From an uncultured Solobacterium sp. (GTDB taxonomy: Bacteria; Bacillota_I; Bacilli_A; Erysipelotrichales; Erysipelotrichaceae): a stretch of DNA of 47,548 nucleotides. The translations under genes and the position numbers were made by a program. The DNA lies in contig CAMKTV010000006.1 of NCBI GenBank assembly GCA_946415785.1, positions 1 to 47,548 on the forward strand, given 5' to 3'. Shown here in pieces: positions 16,186 to 24,384 of this stretch. Numbering within the stretch: the stretch's first letter is position 1; each line of letters opens with the position of its first letter. The notes beneath the pieces are model-generated. The model saw only the letters and a program-made list of their open reading frames with translations. It searched no databases and was not told where the DNA came from.

Positions 16186-18710
16186 TATTCGCCCTCCATC
16201 TTTTCTTCTTTTCCTTTTCCACAGATCTTCTCTAATTTACAATAACGACAATTTCTTTGATCGCCAGTTAAAGGGAAGTCACCTGTATCTAAGGCATTTT
16301 TAATTTCTTGTAACTTTTCTTTTAGTCTATTTTTGATAGGTTCATCAAAGTCACATTTGATAGTTCTGACATTACGTAAATAACGATATTCACAAGATTC
16401 AACTTCTTTATTGTTTTGATTTTCATAGATATAGGCATACAGTAAAACTTGGAAACAGGTATCTACATCATTGTCATGATTTTTAACTGATTTATAGGTC
16501 TTATAATCAATAATCTGGTATTTGCCATTTTCAAGTTCTTCAATTCTATCAACTATACCACCAAAAGTTAAACCCGTTATTGGATCTATATATGGTCCAA
16601 GATTTGCTTCAGAGGCAACAACTTTATTTCCTGGATTATTCTTATATCCTGTTTCGGCCATCTTTAAGAAATCATTTTTTATTTTTTCCATATTTTTAGT
16701 ATGAACCGGATTACGCTTTTTGAAATATTTATTAAATTTATATTCTGCATTTTCCATAAATGTTTCTTTTGACCAGCTTGGATTATCACCATAATCTTGC
16801 ATACATTCATGAATCAAACTACCTTCATCATTATCAGGTATTAAGACAAAAGGATCATTGTCAGCTGGTTCTTCAATACCAAGAATCTTCGCAAGATAAA
16901 AGTGTCGTGGGCAGGCAAAGAAAACATCAGCTGCACTTGGACTAATTGATCTATTAAGAATAGAGCTAGTGTAAATTTCTTGTGTTTTTTCTCCGGCAAC
17001 AATTGTGTTTCCTTTTATATATGCTTCACCAATATTTTTAAGTCTAGAAATATTTTCCAAGAAGTAACGACATTGTTCGCCAGTTGCGTCTTTTAAATTA
17101 TCTGTAGTGACATTATCGCCATTTTCTTTTTTATATATTTCAAATACTAATGATGAAGGATTCTCTTTCTTTAATTCACTTAAGTTATATCCAGAATATG
17201 AAACATGAATCCTAGAGTCGCATGAAGAAGCGTTATCTAAAACATCCATTAATAATTTTTTGTTATTCATGATCTTATTTTTAGAATTCTTAACATTTTC
17301 TTCATTAAAACGTTCTAGATCAGAATCTAAAAGCAGATAATTTTCATTAGGTGAACCTGGGAAAACTTTCGCATTTAATCCACAGATAAAGATATGTTTT
17401 CTAATGGTAGCTAAAGCACCATTGAGATTTGTGATATGAATAGTATTTGGTTTTGATAATTCTTTAAAGATTCTTTTATCTAACAAATAATTAATGACAT
17501 CACTTAATGTTCCATTTGGTATATTAGAGAAATAATCATTTAAATAATCACCTATTATCTTAATAGCTTTATATTCAAAATCTGGTGAATTTATTTTGGT
17601 GTAGGTCTTAATTAAATATTCATAGCCCTGATACAATTCATTGCAGGCCTTTTCAATTAATGGATAAGTTTTCTTTTCATCATCACTATTTAAAGAATTT
17701 TTATAATCTGATAATTTATTATCTTTATTAACATTTATACGAAGATTACCAATGGTATTAATAATTTCAGCTTTTTCTTTATGATTTAATTTTGTATCAC
17801 TGACATTTACCCAGAATTTATCAGTATCAAATTCTTCTGCATTTATTAAAGCATTTAAACTATCAATGCCATTAAAGCCATCATTCCACCTATCTAATAA
17901 AACCAATAATTTAAAAGCATTCGCATAAGTTATATCTAAACCAGTACCAAAACTCATTGGTAAATTATATGTTTCTTTATAAGCTAAGAATTGATTTATA
18001 TATGATGGATCAATTAAGACAATTAGGGCATCTTCATAGGCAATCTTTTCTTTAGCGATATAAGCTAAAATATGTTCAACTTCATTTATGGCACCATAGG
18101 CGTCTGTATATGTTGTATCAGAAAGTTTTTTATATTTTATTCCTGCAAAGTCTCTAATCTTAATAGGTTTAATTCTTTGACCAGAAACAGTTTTTAATAA
18201 TTCTTCTTCTAATGGCTCAAGTGGTGTTTCTTCAAAGACAATAAATTCTGCATCTATTTGTTTAGCATTTTTAATCGCATAATTAATAATGCCTACTGAA
18301 TCAATATAATTGTTGTCTTTTAAATACTCAAGATATTTATGATAAACATCTAAAATGGCATTATTCTTTTCTTTAAATTCACCATCCTTAAATACTTCAT
18401 TCATCTTTTTTTCTTCATTGCCTCTTGTAAGCATTCTGGCATAATTTAAAGAATTGGCGATATTTTTTGCGTCTTCAAATGTATTGCCTTCAAAATAAGG
18501 AACATTTTTTAATAGATTATAAATAATACCTTCCTGTTTAAAAGAAGAAATAGGCGTTTCTTTAATAATCTTGCCACTTCTGATTAAAACTTCTTTCGCT
18601 AATTTTATAGAATCAAAGATATGGACATTAAAAGAGCCTTTATCTTTAAGTGCTAAAGATCTTAACAATTCTCGCTCATTTATATTACTTAATATTATTT
18701 TTTCTTTCAT
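16185..18710 (-). CDS. addB: AddB/RexB-like nuclease subunit with Fe-S cysteines
   Basis: The protein has 841 aa, markedly shorter than Bacillus AddB (about 1150). The C-terminal PD-(D/E)xK nuclease is visible: I-I-D-Y-K-T-Y-K near residue 735 and Q-V-L-L-Y-A-Y following. The four cysteines expected for the AddB [4Fe-4S] staple are present: one in F-F-A-C-P-R-H-F (about 598) and C-x2-C-x5-C near 816-825. The N-terminus lacks a Walker A motif, as in RexB. Its place immediately before addA with a one-base overlap supports the AddAB/RexAB assignment. The upstream sequence has only a weak SD. Confidence 0.82.
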   Translation of the reverse strand: MKEKIILSNINERELLRSLALKDKGSFNVHIFDSIKLAKEVLIRSGKIIKETPISSFKQEGIIYNLLKNVPYFEGNTFEDAKNIANSLNYARMLTRGNEEKKMNEVFKDGEFKEKNNAILDVYHKYLEYLKDNNYIDSVGIINYAIKNAKQIDAEFIVFEETPLEPLEEELLKTVSGQRIKPIKIRDFAGIKYKKLSDTTYTDAYGAINEVEHILAYIAKEKIAYEDALIVLIDPSYINQFLAYKETYNLPMSFGTGLDITYANAFKLLVLLDRWNDGFNGIDSLNALINAEEFDTDKFWVNVSDTKLNHKEKAEIINTIGNLRINVNKDNKLSDYKNSLNSDDEKKTYPLIEKACNELYQGYEYLIKTYTKINSPDFEYKAIKIIGDYLNDYFSNIPNGTLSDVINYLLDKRIFKELSKPNTIHITNLNGALATIRKHIFICGLNAKVFPGSPNENYLLLDSDLERFNEENVKNSKNKIMNNKKLLMDVLDNASSCDSRIHVSYSGYNLSELKKENPSSLVFEIYKKENGDNVTTDNLKDATGEQCRYFLENISRLKNIGEAYIKGNTIVAGEKTQEIYTSSILNRSISPSAADVFFACPRHFYLAKILGIEEPADNDPFVLIPDNDEGSLIHECMQDYGDNPSWSKETFMENAEYKFNKYFKKRNPVHTKNMEKIKNDFLKMAETGYKNNPGNKVVASEANLGPYIDPITGLTFGGIVDRIEELENGKYQIIDYKTYKSVKNHDNDVDTCFQVLLYAYIYENQNNKEVESCEYRYLRNVRTIKCDFDEPIKNRLKEKLQEIKNALDTGDFPLTGDQRNCRYCKLEKICGKGKEEKMEGE

Positions 18711-18823
18711 TATTATCTTAGTCTTTCTGCCTTAATAATATCATTTCATTTATATCAATTAAACTAACAGGGAAACGATTGTATAACCTGTCATATTTTT
18801 TGTCTTTTTAATGTCATTTTTCA

Positions 18824-18851
18824 TTGACCACCTATATTTAAAAAATATAAA
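18824..18851 (+). promoter_or_regulatory. Promoter of the mgtE leader
   Basis: TTGACC (18824-18829), 16-base spacer, TATAAA (18846-18851). The predicted +1 near 18858 places the AGGAGG of the leader ORF (18862-18867) almost at the 5' end of the RNA. Confidence 0.65.
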
Positions 18852-18876
18852 ATTAAAGCGCAGGAGGAAAACATTT

Positions 18877-18948
18877 ATGGATGTTCATTTATGTGAAAAT
18901 TCTTATACTACCGATTTAGATGAGCACCCGAATGTTGCGCTCATTTAA
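18877..18948 (+). CDS. Leader peptide ORF (23 codons) upstream of mgtE
   Basis: The ORF starts at ATG 18877 with a perfect AGGAGG (18862-18867) 9 bases upstream and ends at TAA 18946-18948, 24 bases before the mgtE start. Residues 1-12 include His4, Cys6 and Glu7; residues 13-18 read D-L-D-E-H-P, an acidic cluster followed by proline. Known Mg2+ leader peptides such as enterobacterial MgtL contain acidic/Pro motifs that destabilise ribosomes when Mg2+ is low, so a comparable role is plausible. No homology to MgtL is claimed. The last third of the ORF lies inside a long hairpin. Evidence is the SD, spacing, position and structure; expression is untested. Confidence 0.6.
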   Translation: MDVHLCENSYTTDLDEHPNVALI

Positions 18949-18972
18949 ATCGTCTTTAAAAGGAGGAAGACG
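18912..18972 (+). promoter_or_regulatory. Two overlapping hairpins in the mgtE leader (putative attenuator)
   Basis: Hairpin 1 pairs CGATTTAGATGAGC (18912-18925) with GCTCATTTAAATCG (18939-18952), 14 pairs with one G-U, covering the end and stop codon of the leader ORF. Hairpin 2 pairs CGTCTT (18951-18956) with AAGACG (18967-18972) and puts the mgtE AGGAGG (18961-18966) in its loop, directly before the ATG. The two share the bases CG at 18951-18952 and would compete. A ribosome ending at the leader stop would open both. There is no U-tract, so control of translation, or of Rho access, is more likely than intrinsic termination. Confidence 0.6.
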
Positions 18973-20307
18973 ATGAAAGAAAAAATCATAGAATACTTAG
19001 CTAATGAAGACTTTAAGGAATTAAAAAGTTTTTTAAGTGATGCCAACGAAGCAGATATAGCAGAATGTTTGGATGAATTAGACAAGAATGATCAGGCCGT
19101 TGTCTTTAGATTATTAAAGAAAGATGAAGCAACTGACATTTTTGCGAGAATGGATCCAGATACTCAAGAAAACTTAATTGAGACATTGAGTGATAAAGAA
19201 ATTGCCAGCATCATTTCAAAGATGTACATCGATGATGCGGTTGATTTGATTGATGAATTGCCCGCAAATCTTGTAACAAGAGTATTAGATAACTCTTCAG
19301 TCACAAAAAGACAGGCTATCAATGAAATGCTGAAATATCCAGAAGATTCTGCTGGATCAATTATGACAACTGAGTATGCTCAACTAGATGAAGATGATAC
19401 TGTTGAAGATGCTTTCGATAAAATCAGAAGAAAAGGTGTCAATAAAGAAACTATCTATACCATCTATGTAACTGATAGTGGTGATAGACATTTAGTCGGT
19501 GTTACATCTGCTAAAGATTTATTGTTGGCAGATCCTAAGACTAAGATAAAAGACATCATGGAAGAAAATGTCATTTCAGTAACTACTAATGAAGATAAGG
19601 AAGAAGTTGCGAAGATGTTCGATAAATATGACTTCTTAGCTATGCCAGTAGTTGATTCTGAAAATCGATTAGTTGGAATCGTCACAATCGACGATGCCAT
19701 GGATGTCATGTCAGAAGAGAATGAAGAAGACTTCGAAAAGATGGCTGCTATGGCGCCTTCTGAAGAAGACTATATGAAAGAATCAGTTTTCTCTCAATAT
19801 AAGAATAGAATTGTCTGGTTATTAGTCTTAATGTTAAGTTCAATCGTAACAGGAAAGATTATTACAGGCTATGAGAACGCTTTTGAAGCATTGCCAATTC
19901 TGGTTTCATTTATTCCAATGATTATGGATACTGGTGGTAACTGTGGCTCACAGGCTTCTACCATGGTCATAAGAGCATTAGCTACTGATGAAGTAGAACC
20001 TAAAGATATATTAAAAGTATGGTGGAAAGAAATAAGAATTGCGATGTTAGTTGGTGGAACATTGGCAATAGTTAATGGTGTAAGAATATTTATTCAATAT
20101 CATGATTTACCATTATCAATTGTTATAGGTATTACTTTACTATTTACCGCAATGTTGGCAAAATCTCTTGGATGCATTCTTCCAATATTGGCCAAAGCCT
20201 TAAAACTAGATCCGGCATATATGGCATCACCAATGATTACAACAATGGTTGATGCATGTAGCTTAGTCATCTTCTTCAATGTTGCCTTGATGTTGATGAA
20301 TATATAA
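18973..20307 (+). CDS. mgtE: Magnesium transporter MgtE
   Basis: The protein has 444 aa with the full MgtE architecture. There is an N-terminal superhelical domain (about 1-130, D-L-I-D-E-L-P and similar acidic repeats) and a CBS-domain pair (about 135-255, including T-I-Y-V-T-D and M-P-V-V-D-S). A plug helix follows, then five transmembrane helices (about 280-444) with the ion-pathway signature M-D-T-G-G-N-C-G-S-Q-A-S. MgtE is a homodimeric Mg2+ channel whose cytosolic domains close it when Mg2+ is high. An AGGAGG lies 6 bases before the ATG, inside the loop of a leader hairpin. The gene is monocistronic, ending at a terminator. The leader with its own small ORF suggests Mg2+-responsive translation control. 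Confidence 0.95.
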   Translation: MKEKIIEYLANEDFKELKSFLSDANEADIAECLDELDKNDQAVVFRLLKKDEATDIFARMDPDTQENLIETLSDKEIASIISKMYIDDAVDLIDELPANLVTRVLDNSSVTKRQAINEMLKYPEDSAGSIMTTEYAQLDEDDTVEDAFDKIRRKGVNKETIYTIYVTDSGDRHLVGVTSAKDLLLADPKTKIKDIMEENVISVTTNEDKEEVAKMFDKYDFLAMPVVDSENRLVGIVTIDDAMDVMSEENEEDFEKMAAMAPSEEDYMKESVFSQYKNRIVWLLVLMLSSIVTGKIITGYENAFEALPILVSFIPMIMDTGGNCGSQASTMVIRALATDEVEPKDILKVWWKEIRIAMLVGGTLAIVNGVRIFIQYHDLPLSIVIGITLLFTAMLAKSLGCILPILAKALKLDPAYMASPMITTMVDACSLVIFFNVALMLMNI

Positions 20308-20323
20308 AGTGTATTAAAAAATG

Positions 20324-20349
20324 AGCTATCTAGAAAAGATAGCTTTTTT
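20324..20349 (+). terminator. Terminator of mgtE
   Basis: AGCTATCT / AGATAGCT stem of 8 bp with a 5-base loop, followed by six T residues (20344-20349). Confidence 0.9.
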
Positions 20350-20350
20350 G

Positions 20351-20379
20351 TTGACATAGCATAATACAGATAATACAAT
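20351..20379 (+). promoter_or_regulatory. Promoter of the GntR-ABC operon
   Basis: TTGACA (20351-20356), 17-base spacer, TACAAT (20374-20379). The -35 is perfect. The spacer end, -10 and start site lie inside four tandem 9-bp repeats. Confidence 0.85.
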
Positions 20380-20398
20380 TAATACAGATAATACAGAT
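20363..20398 (+). repeat. Four tandem 9-bp repeats, probable operator of the GntR regulator
   Basis: The units are AATACAGAT, AATACAATT, AATACAGAT, AATACAGAT, end to end from 20363 to 20398. They overlap the -10 and the predicted +1 (about 20386) and end one base before the SD. This is a likely site for autorepression by the YtrA-type regulator encoded next. YtrA-family operators are usually inverted repeats, so a direct-repeat operator would be unusual. Confidence 0.6.
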
Positions 20399-20410
20399 AG
20401 GAGGTAAATG

Positions 20411-20785
20411 ATGTTTCTTATAAACTTACAGGGAAAAGATTCTATCTATGAACAGATCCGTAGTCAGATAGAGAAGTTTATCAAAGCAGGCATCTTAAAA
20501 CCTAATGATAAACTACCTTCGGTAAGAAACATGGCTCTTGAATTAGGCATTAACCCTAATACAGTCATGAAAGCTTATCAGGAATTAGAAAAGAACGGAT
20601 ATATTTATACTTTAAACAAAAAAGGCGTTTTTGTTTCATCAAAACTTGAAAACAAAGATATAAAACTGATTGATGAAGCTAAAAACATGCTTAAGACTTT
20701 AAAGGAAGAAGGATTCAGCAAGAATGAATTAGTTGATATCCTAACAGACTTATACAAGGAGGAAGATAATGTTAATAATCAATAA
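20411..20785 (+). CDS. GntR-family regulator, YtrA subfamily
   Basis: The protein has about 124 aa: a winged helix-turn-helix (I-Y-E-Q-I-R-S-Q-I-E near the start, L-P-S-V-R-N-M-A-L-E-L-G-I-N-P-N-T-V central) with only a short helical tail, which defines the YtrA group. Two ATGs are adjacent (20408 and 20411); the second is 6 bases from AGGAGG (20399-20404) and is preferred. Its 3' end overlaps the ABC ATPase gene by 17 bases. YtrA proteins repress their own ABC operon and are typically relieved by cell-envelope-active compounds; the inducer here is unknown. Confidence 0.9.
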   Translation: MFLINLQGKDSIYEQIRSQIEKFIKAGILKPNDKLPSVRNMALELGINPNTVMKAYQELEKNGYIYTLNKKGVFVSSKLENKDIKLIDEAKNMLKTLKEEGFSKNELVDILTDLYKEEDNVNNQ

Positions 20786-21644
20786 TGTTACCAAGGGCTT
20801 TGAAAACAAAGAAGTGTTAAAAGGCATTAATCTGGAAATAACTGATGGTTCAATATTTGGATTAGTTGGCATTAATGGCGCAGGTAAATCAACACTATTA
20901 AGATGTATCTGTGGAATTTATGAATGTGAAGATGGAAACATTACTTTTAATGATGTTGATACCTATGCTGATGAAATAATCAGAAAAGACATCTTCTTTG
21001 TCAATGATGATCCATATTATTCATTAGCTTCAAATCTAAAAAGCTTAAAAGAATTTTATACTTCATTTTATGATTTAGATGAAGAAGCATATCAGAAGTA
21101 TTTAAAATTATTTGGTTTAGATGAAAACAAGCAGATCAGTTCATTCTCAAAAGGAATGAAAAGACAGGCGCTATTATTGTTTGCGTTAGCGATTAAACCA
21201 AAACTGTTACTTTTAGATGAAGCATTTGATGGATTAGATCCAATTGTCAGACACAATCTTAAAAAAGCATTATATGAATTCATTGAAGAGAATCATTCAA
21301 CAATCATCATTTCTTCTCATAATTTAAAAGAATTAGAAGACATTTGTGATTCTTATGGAATTTTGGAAGATGGTAAGATTGAAACTTATGGTGATCTACT
21401 AGAATCTAAACAATATATCAATAAATATCAGGTTGCATTTAAAGATGCTGTTGATGAATCAATTTTTGATGAATTTGAATTATTACATAAGAGTAGAGAA
21501 GGCTCTGTTTATAATTTAGTAATTAAAGGCAATAAAGAAGAAGTTGTTAAGAAACTAAATAAATATGAGCCAATCTTATTAGATACTTTAAATGTAAACT
21601 TTGAAGAATTGTTTATTTATGAACATGAAGGAGGTAAGAAATAA
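20769..21644 (+). CDS. ABC transporter ATP-binding protein (YtrB-like)
   Basis: The protein has 291 aa. Walker A G-I-N-G-A-G-K-S-T is at residues 34-42, the signature S-F-S-K-G-M-K-R-Q near 121, Walker B L-L-L-D-E-A-F-D-G-L-D-P near 143, and the switch His in S-S-H-N near 179. A C-terminal extension of about 80 residues follows. It overlaps the regulator gene (17 bases), and its last base is the first base of the permease gene. It should energise the membrane protein encoded next. Such exporters are linked to envelope stress or peptide antibiotic resistance. Confidence 0.9.
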   Translation: MLIINNVTKGFENKEVLKGINLEITDGSIFGLVGINGAGKSTLLRCICGIYECEDGNITFNDVDTYADEIIRKDIFFVNDDPYYSLASNLKSLKEFYTSFYDLDEEAYQKYLKLFGLDENKQISSFSKGMKRQALLLFALAIKPKLLLLDEAFDGLDPIVRHNLKKALYEFIEENHSTIIISSHNLKELEDICDSYGILEDGKIETYGDLLESKQYINKYQVAFKDAVDESIFDEFELLHKSREGSVYNLVIKGNKEEVVKKLNKYEPILLDTLNVNFEELFIYEHEGGKK

Positions 21645-23107
21645 TGTTTAGTATGGAATATTTTAATTATTTATTAAAATCCAAGAAATATTTATTAATC
21701 TTCATCTTTCTTATTACTTTATTAAATATCTTCGCTAACAGAAAAGTAGGTGATACATTAGCAGTTGAAGGAGTACTTGCCTTAATCTTGTGTTATGTAT
21801 TACCTGTCTATTTCTTCTATTATGTACATGATAAAAAAGCTGTTGATTCATATTATTCAATACCTGTTTCTAGAAATGCAATTGTAACTACAGGTATAAT
21901 CTTTACAATCGCTTCAATCTTTTTACCATTATTATTAACGTTTATTATTTATGCGATTAAAACTCCGCTTTATATAGTTTCTACATTATATTATTGCTTC
22001 ATGATATTAGTTATAGTGGCAACACTAGTAATCTTTAATACTACAATCTATCTAATCGCAAATAATGTCTTTGATGGTGTTGTAATGATTGGTGCCTATA
22101 CAGTATTACCATTAGTGATTTGGATTATGACTAATTATCTGATGACAACCTATGTTGCAGGCAATTCATATTATGATTTAACATTTGCATCATATTTATC
22201 ACCAGTTTATTTATCAGTCTATTCTTTTGTCGAACTATTTGATAAAGAATGTATGTTTGGCTATTTAATCACATTATTAATCTATCTGGTAGTATTCACT
22301 ACATTATTATTAGTTGGTTATAAAAGACGTGATGTATCTAGAGTTAATACACCTTCAAGTAAATTCTTTGCCTATCCATTAGTAATATATATTTATGTCT
22401 TTATTTCAATGTTTACAATTGCGACAGGCAATAATTTTGAATACAACGGTGTCTTTGATTTCTTAAAGAATAATTTCATTCTTTATGTCTTATTGTTTGT
22501 AGCTTTTGTGGCAGCACATTTTGTCTATAAAAGAAAATTATATTTATCATATAAATTGCCATTATTCTTTATCATTGCGATGGTTATTAGTTTAGCGTTC
22601 ACAAGTATCTTTAAGATTAATGAAGGCTTTGGCTTATCACAGAATTATAAGACAGGTGAATTCATGCGTTATAACTATAATATCTGGAATCAGGATGATA
22701 AAGAAATATTAGATTTGATAAATGAACATGATGATGAACATTCTTATCAGTATTCTATCTTTATTGAAGCTGTAAATTTTGATACAAATAGCCGCAATAA
22801 AAAGATTAAAAGTGAATACAAGAAAGAAACAATTGATTATCTAGAAAGCATCCGTCAGGAAGGCATCAGTTATTTCTATCATGGACCTAGAGAATCAAAT
22901 TCTTCATTATCAGTAGATACTTATGATAATAAGAATTATTATTCATACTATTATTCATTAGAAAGTGATATAAGTTTAGAAACATTGATTATGCTAGCAC
23001 AAGATGAAAATGTATCAATTGTCATATCACCTGATAATGGATTCTCATATTATCTACTACCAGATGGAAGTCTTAGTATTAATAATTATTTGACAATAAC
23101 CTATTAA
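21644..23107 (+). CDS. ABC transporter permease of the GntR-regulated operon
   Basis: This 487-aa membrane protein has about ten helices: a cluster of six in residues 15-225, another four between about 245 and 325, then an extracytoplasmic C-terminal part of roughly 160 residues rich in Asn, Ser and Tyr. The motif D-S-Y-Y-S-I-P-V-S-R near residue 67 is typical of permeases in YtrA-type operons. The large C-terminal domain could be the sensor or substrate-contacting part. Substrate unknown. The gene carries the -35 element of the T-box transcript at its 3' end. Confidence 0.8.
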   Translation: MFSMEYFNYLLKSKKYLLIFIFLITLLNIFANRKVGDTLAVEGVLALILCYVLPVYFFYYVHDKKAVDSYYSIPVSRNAIVTTGIIFTIASIFLPLLLTFIIYAIKTPLYIVSTLYYCFMILVIVATLVIFNTTIYLIANNVFDGVVMIGAYTVLPLVIWIMTNYLMTTYVAGNSYYDLTFASYLSPVYLSVYSFVELFDKECMFGYLITLLIYLVVFTTLLLVGYKRRDVSRVNTPSSKFFAYPLVIYIYVFISMFTIATGNNFEYNGVFDFLKNNFILYVLLFVAFVAAHFVYKRKLYLSYKLPLFFIIAMVISLAFTSIFKINEGFGLSQNYKTGEFMRYNYNIWNQDDKEILDLINEHDDEHSYQYSIFIEAVNFDTNSRNKKIKSEYKKETIDYLESIRQEGISYFYHGPRESNSSLSVDTYDNKNYYSYYYSLESDISLETLIMLAQDENVSIVISPDNGFSYYLLPDGSLSINNYLTITY

Positions 23108-23119
23108 AAAAGTTAATAT
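23090..23119 (+). promoter_or_regulatory. Promoter of the T-box/metNIQ transcript
   Basis: TTGACA (23090-23095), 18-base spacer, TAATAT (23114-23119), predicted +1 near 23126. The -35 overlaps the last codons of the upstream permease gene. Confidence 0.65.
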
Positions 23120-23125
23120 ATCTTT

Positions 23126-23355
23126 AATAACAAAGAAAAGAAGAGTACTTTAAAGGAAACTTATAGAGAGTCCTGCTTGGTGGAAAGGGACAGCGAAGTT
23201 TAAAGGAAGATGGTCTTGGAGTTGATGATGCGGTGAGTTTCGTCCGGAGTGCACACGTTATAGTGCTAGAGCATGATGGTGCTTGAAGAAGGTGTAGAAA
23301 TACACGAATTAAGGTGGTAACACGTTTAATAGACGTCCTTATGGGCGTCTTTTTT
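23126..23355 (+). ncRNA. T-box riboswitch, candidate methionine specifier
   Basis: The ordered T-box elements are visible. The stem I distal AG bulge and loop are AGAGAGTCCTGCTTGG then TGGAAAGGGAC (about 23165-23191). AAACTT pairs with AAGTTT (about 23157-23202). An ATG at 23210-23212 stands where the specifier codon is expected and is followed by a purine. Stem III is GTGTA-GAAA-TACAC (23292-23305). The T-box is AAGGTGGTAACACG (23311-23324). Its TGGT would pair with an NCCA end preceded by A73, fitting tRNA-Met. The terminator is GACGTCC-TTAT-GGGCGTC (23332-23349) with six T residues. Uncharged tRNA-Met would stabilise the antiterminator and switch on metNIQ. The T-box differs from the common GGTGGNACCGCG at two positions. 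Confidence 0.88.
23332..23355 (+). terminator. Regulated terminator of the T-box
   Basis: GACGTCC / GGGCGTC, 7 bp with one G-U pair and a TTAT loop, then six T residues. Its 5' arm follows the T-box sequence closely enough for an alternative antiterminator. Confidence 0.85.
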
Positions 23356-23373
23356 GTTTAAAAGGAGGTAGGC

Positions 23374-24384
23374 ATGATTTCAATAATTAATGTTTCTAAG
23401 ACATTTAAAGGAAAGAATGATGTTAGTGCTGTAAAAAATGTGAGCTTAGAAATAAAAGATAAAGAAATATTTGGCATCGTTGGTTATTCTGGTGCTGGTA
23501 AGTCTACACTCATTAGACTTGTCAATCAGTTAGAAAAGGCTGATAGTGGCCAGATCTTAATTGATGGTGTTGATATTTGCGAATTAAAAGGTGAAGCTTT
23601 AAGAAAACAAAGACAGGAAATAGGCATGATATTCCAGCACTTCAATCTGTTATGGTCAAAAACAGTTTTAGAGAATATCATGTTTCCACTTGTCTTAAAA
23701 GGTCTTCCTAAAAAAGAAAGAGAAGAAGAAGCTATTAAGATGGCTAAAGAAGTAGGACTAGAAGATAAATTAGATGTTTATCCTAGCACCTTGTCTGGTG
23801 GGCAGAAACAAAGAGTTGCGATAGCTAGAGCTCTAGTATTAAATCCAAAAATATTATTATGTGATGAAGCAACTTCAGCACTTGATCCTAAGACTACAGA
23901 AGAGATTCTTGAATTATTAAAGAAAATAAATAAAGAATATGGCTTAACAATTCTGATGATTTCTCATCAGATGGAAACGATTCAAAAGATATGTCATAAA
24001 CTAGCAGTCATGGCTGATGGTAAGATTGTTGAACAGGGAAGTGTTGATGATATCTTCGCTAATCCAACAGATCCATTAACTAAAGAACTAATCCAGACAG
24101 TTGATACTGGTGTTGATGTGAATAAACTATCGATTGAATTAAAAGATAAATATCCACAGGGACATTTATTAAGAATTACTTTCTCTGATAAAACTTCAGA
24201 AAAACCAATTCTTTATAGCATCGCCTTAAAATTAAACATTCCGATTAATATCGTATCGGCAAATTTAAAGATGACACAGGCTGGTTCACTTGGAGTAATT
24301 TATATTCATATTGAAGAAAAGAAAGATATTGGGCCATTCTTGGCAGAACTGGAATTACAGGGATTGAAAGTGGAGGTGGTGTAG
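23374..24384 (+). CDS. metN: Methionine ABC transporter ATP-binding protein MetN
   Basis: The protein has 336 aa. Walker A G-Y-S-G-A-G-K-S-T is at residues 37-45, the Q-loop in M-I-F-Q-H-F-N-L-L, the signature L-S-G-G-Q-K-Q-R near 141, Walker B L-L-C-D-E-A-T-S-A-L-D-P near 162, and the C-terminal NIL domain from about 255, which in MetN binds methionine and inhibits transport. AGGAGG lies just before the ATG. It is the first gene after the T-box and abuts metI. Together with MetI and MetQ it imports D/L-methionine. Confidence 0.95.
   Translation: MISIINVSKTFKGKNDVSAVKNVSLEIKDKEIFGIVGYSGAGKSTLIRLVNQLEKADSGQILIDGVDICELKGEALRKQRQEIGMIFQHFNLLWSKTVLENIMFPLVLKGLPKKEREEEAIKMAKEVGLEDKLDVYPSTLSGGQKQRVAIARALVLNPKILLCDEATSALDPKTTEEILELLKKINKEYGLTILMISHQMETIQKICHKLAVMADGKIVEQGSVDDIFANPTDPLTKELIQTVDTGVDVNKLSIELKDKYPQGHLLRITFSDKTSEKPILYSIALKLNIPINIVSANLKMTQAGSLGVIYIHIEEKKDIGPFLAELELQGLKVEVV

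Noticed and set aside
18711-18972. M-box (ykoK) Mg2+ riboswitch before mgtE
   Set aside because: The predicted transcript starts near 18858, leaving only about 115 nt, mostly taken by a small ORF and simple hairpins. None of the conserved M-box segments was recognised.
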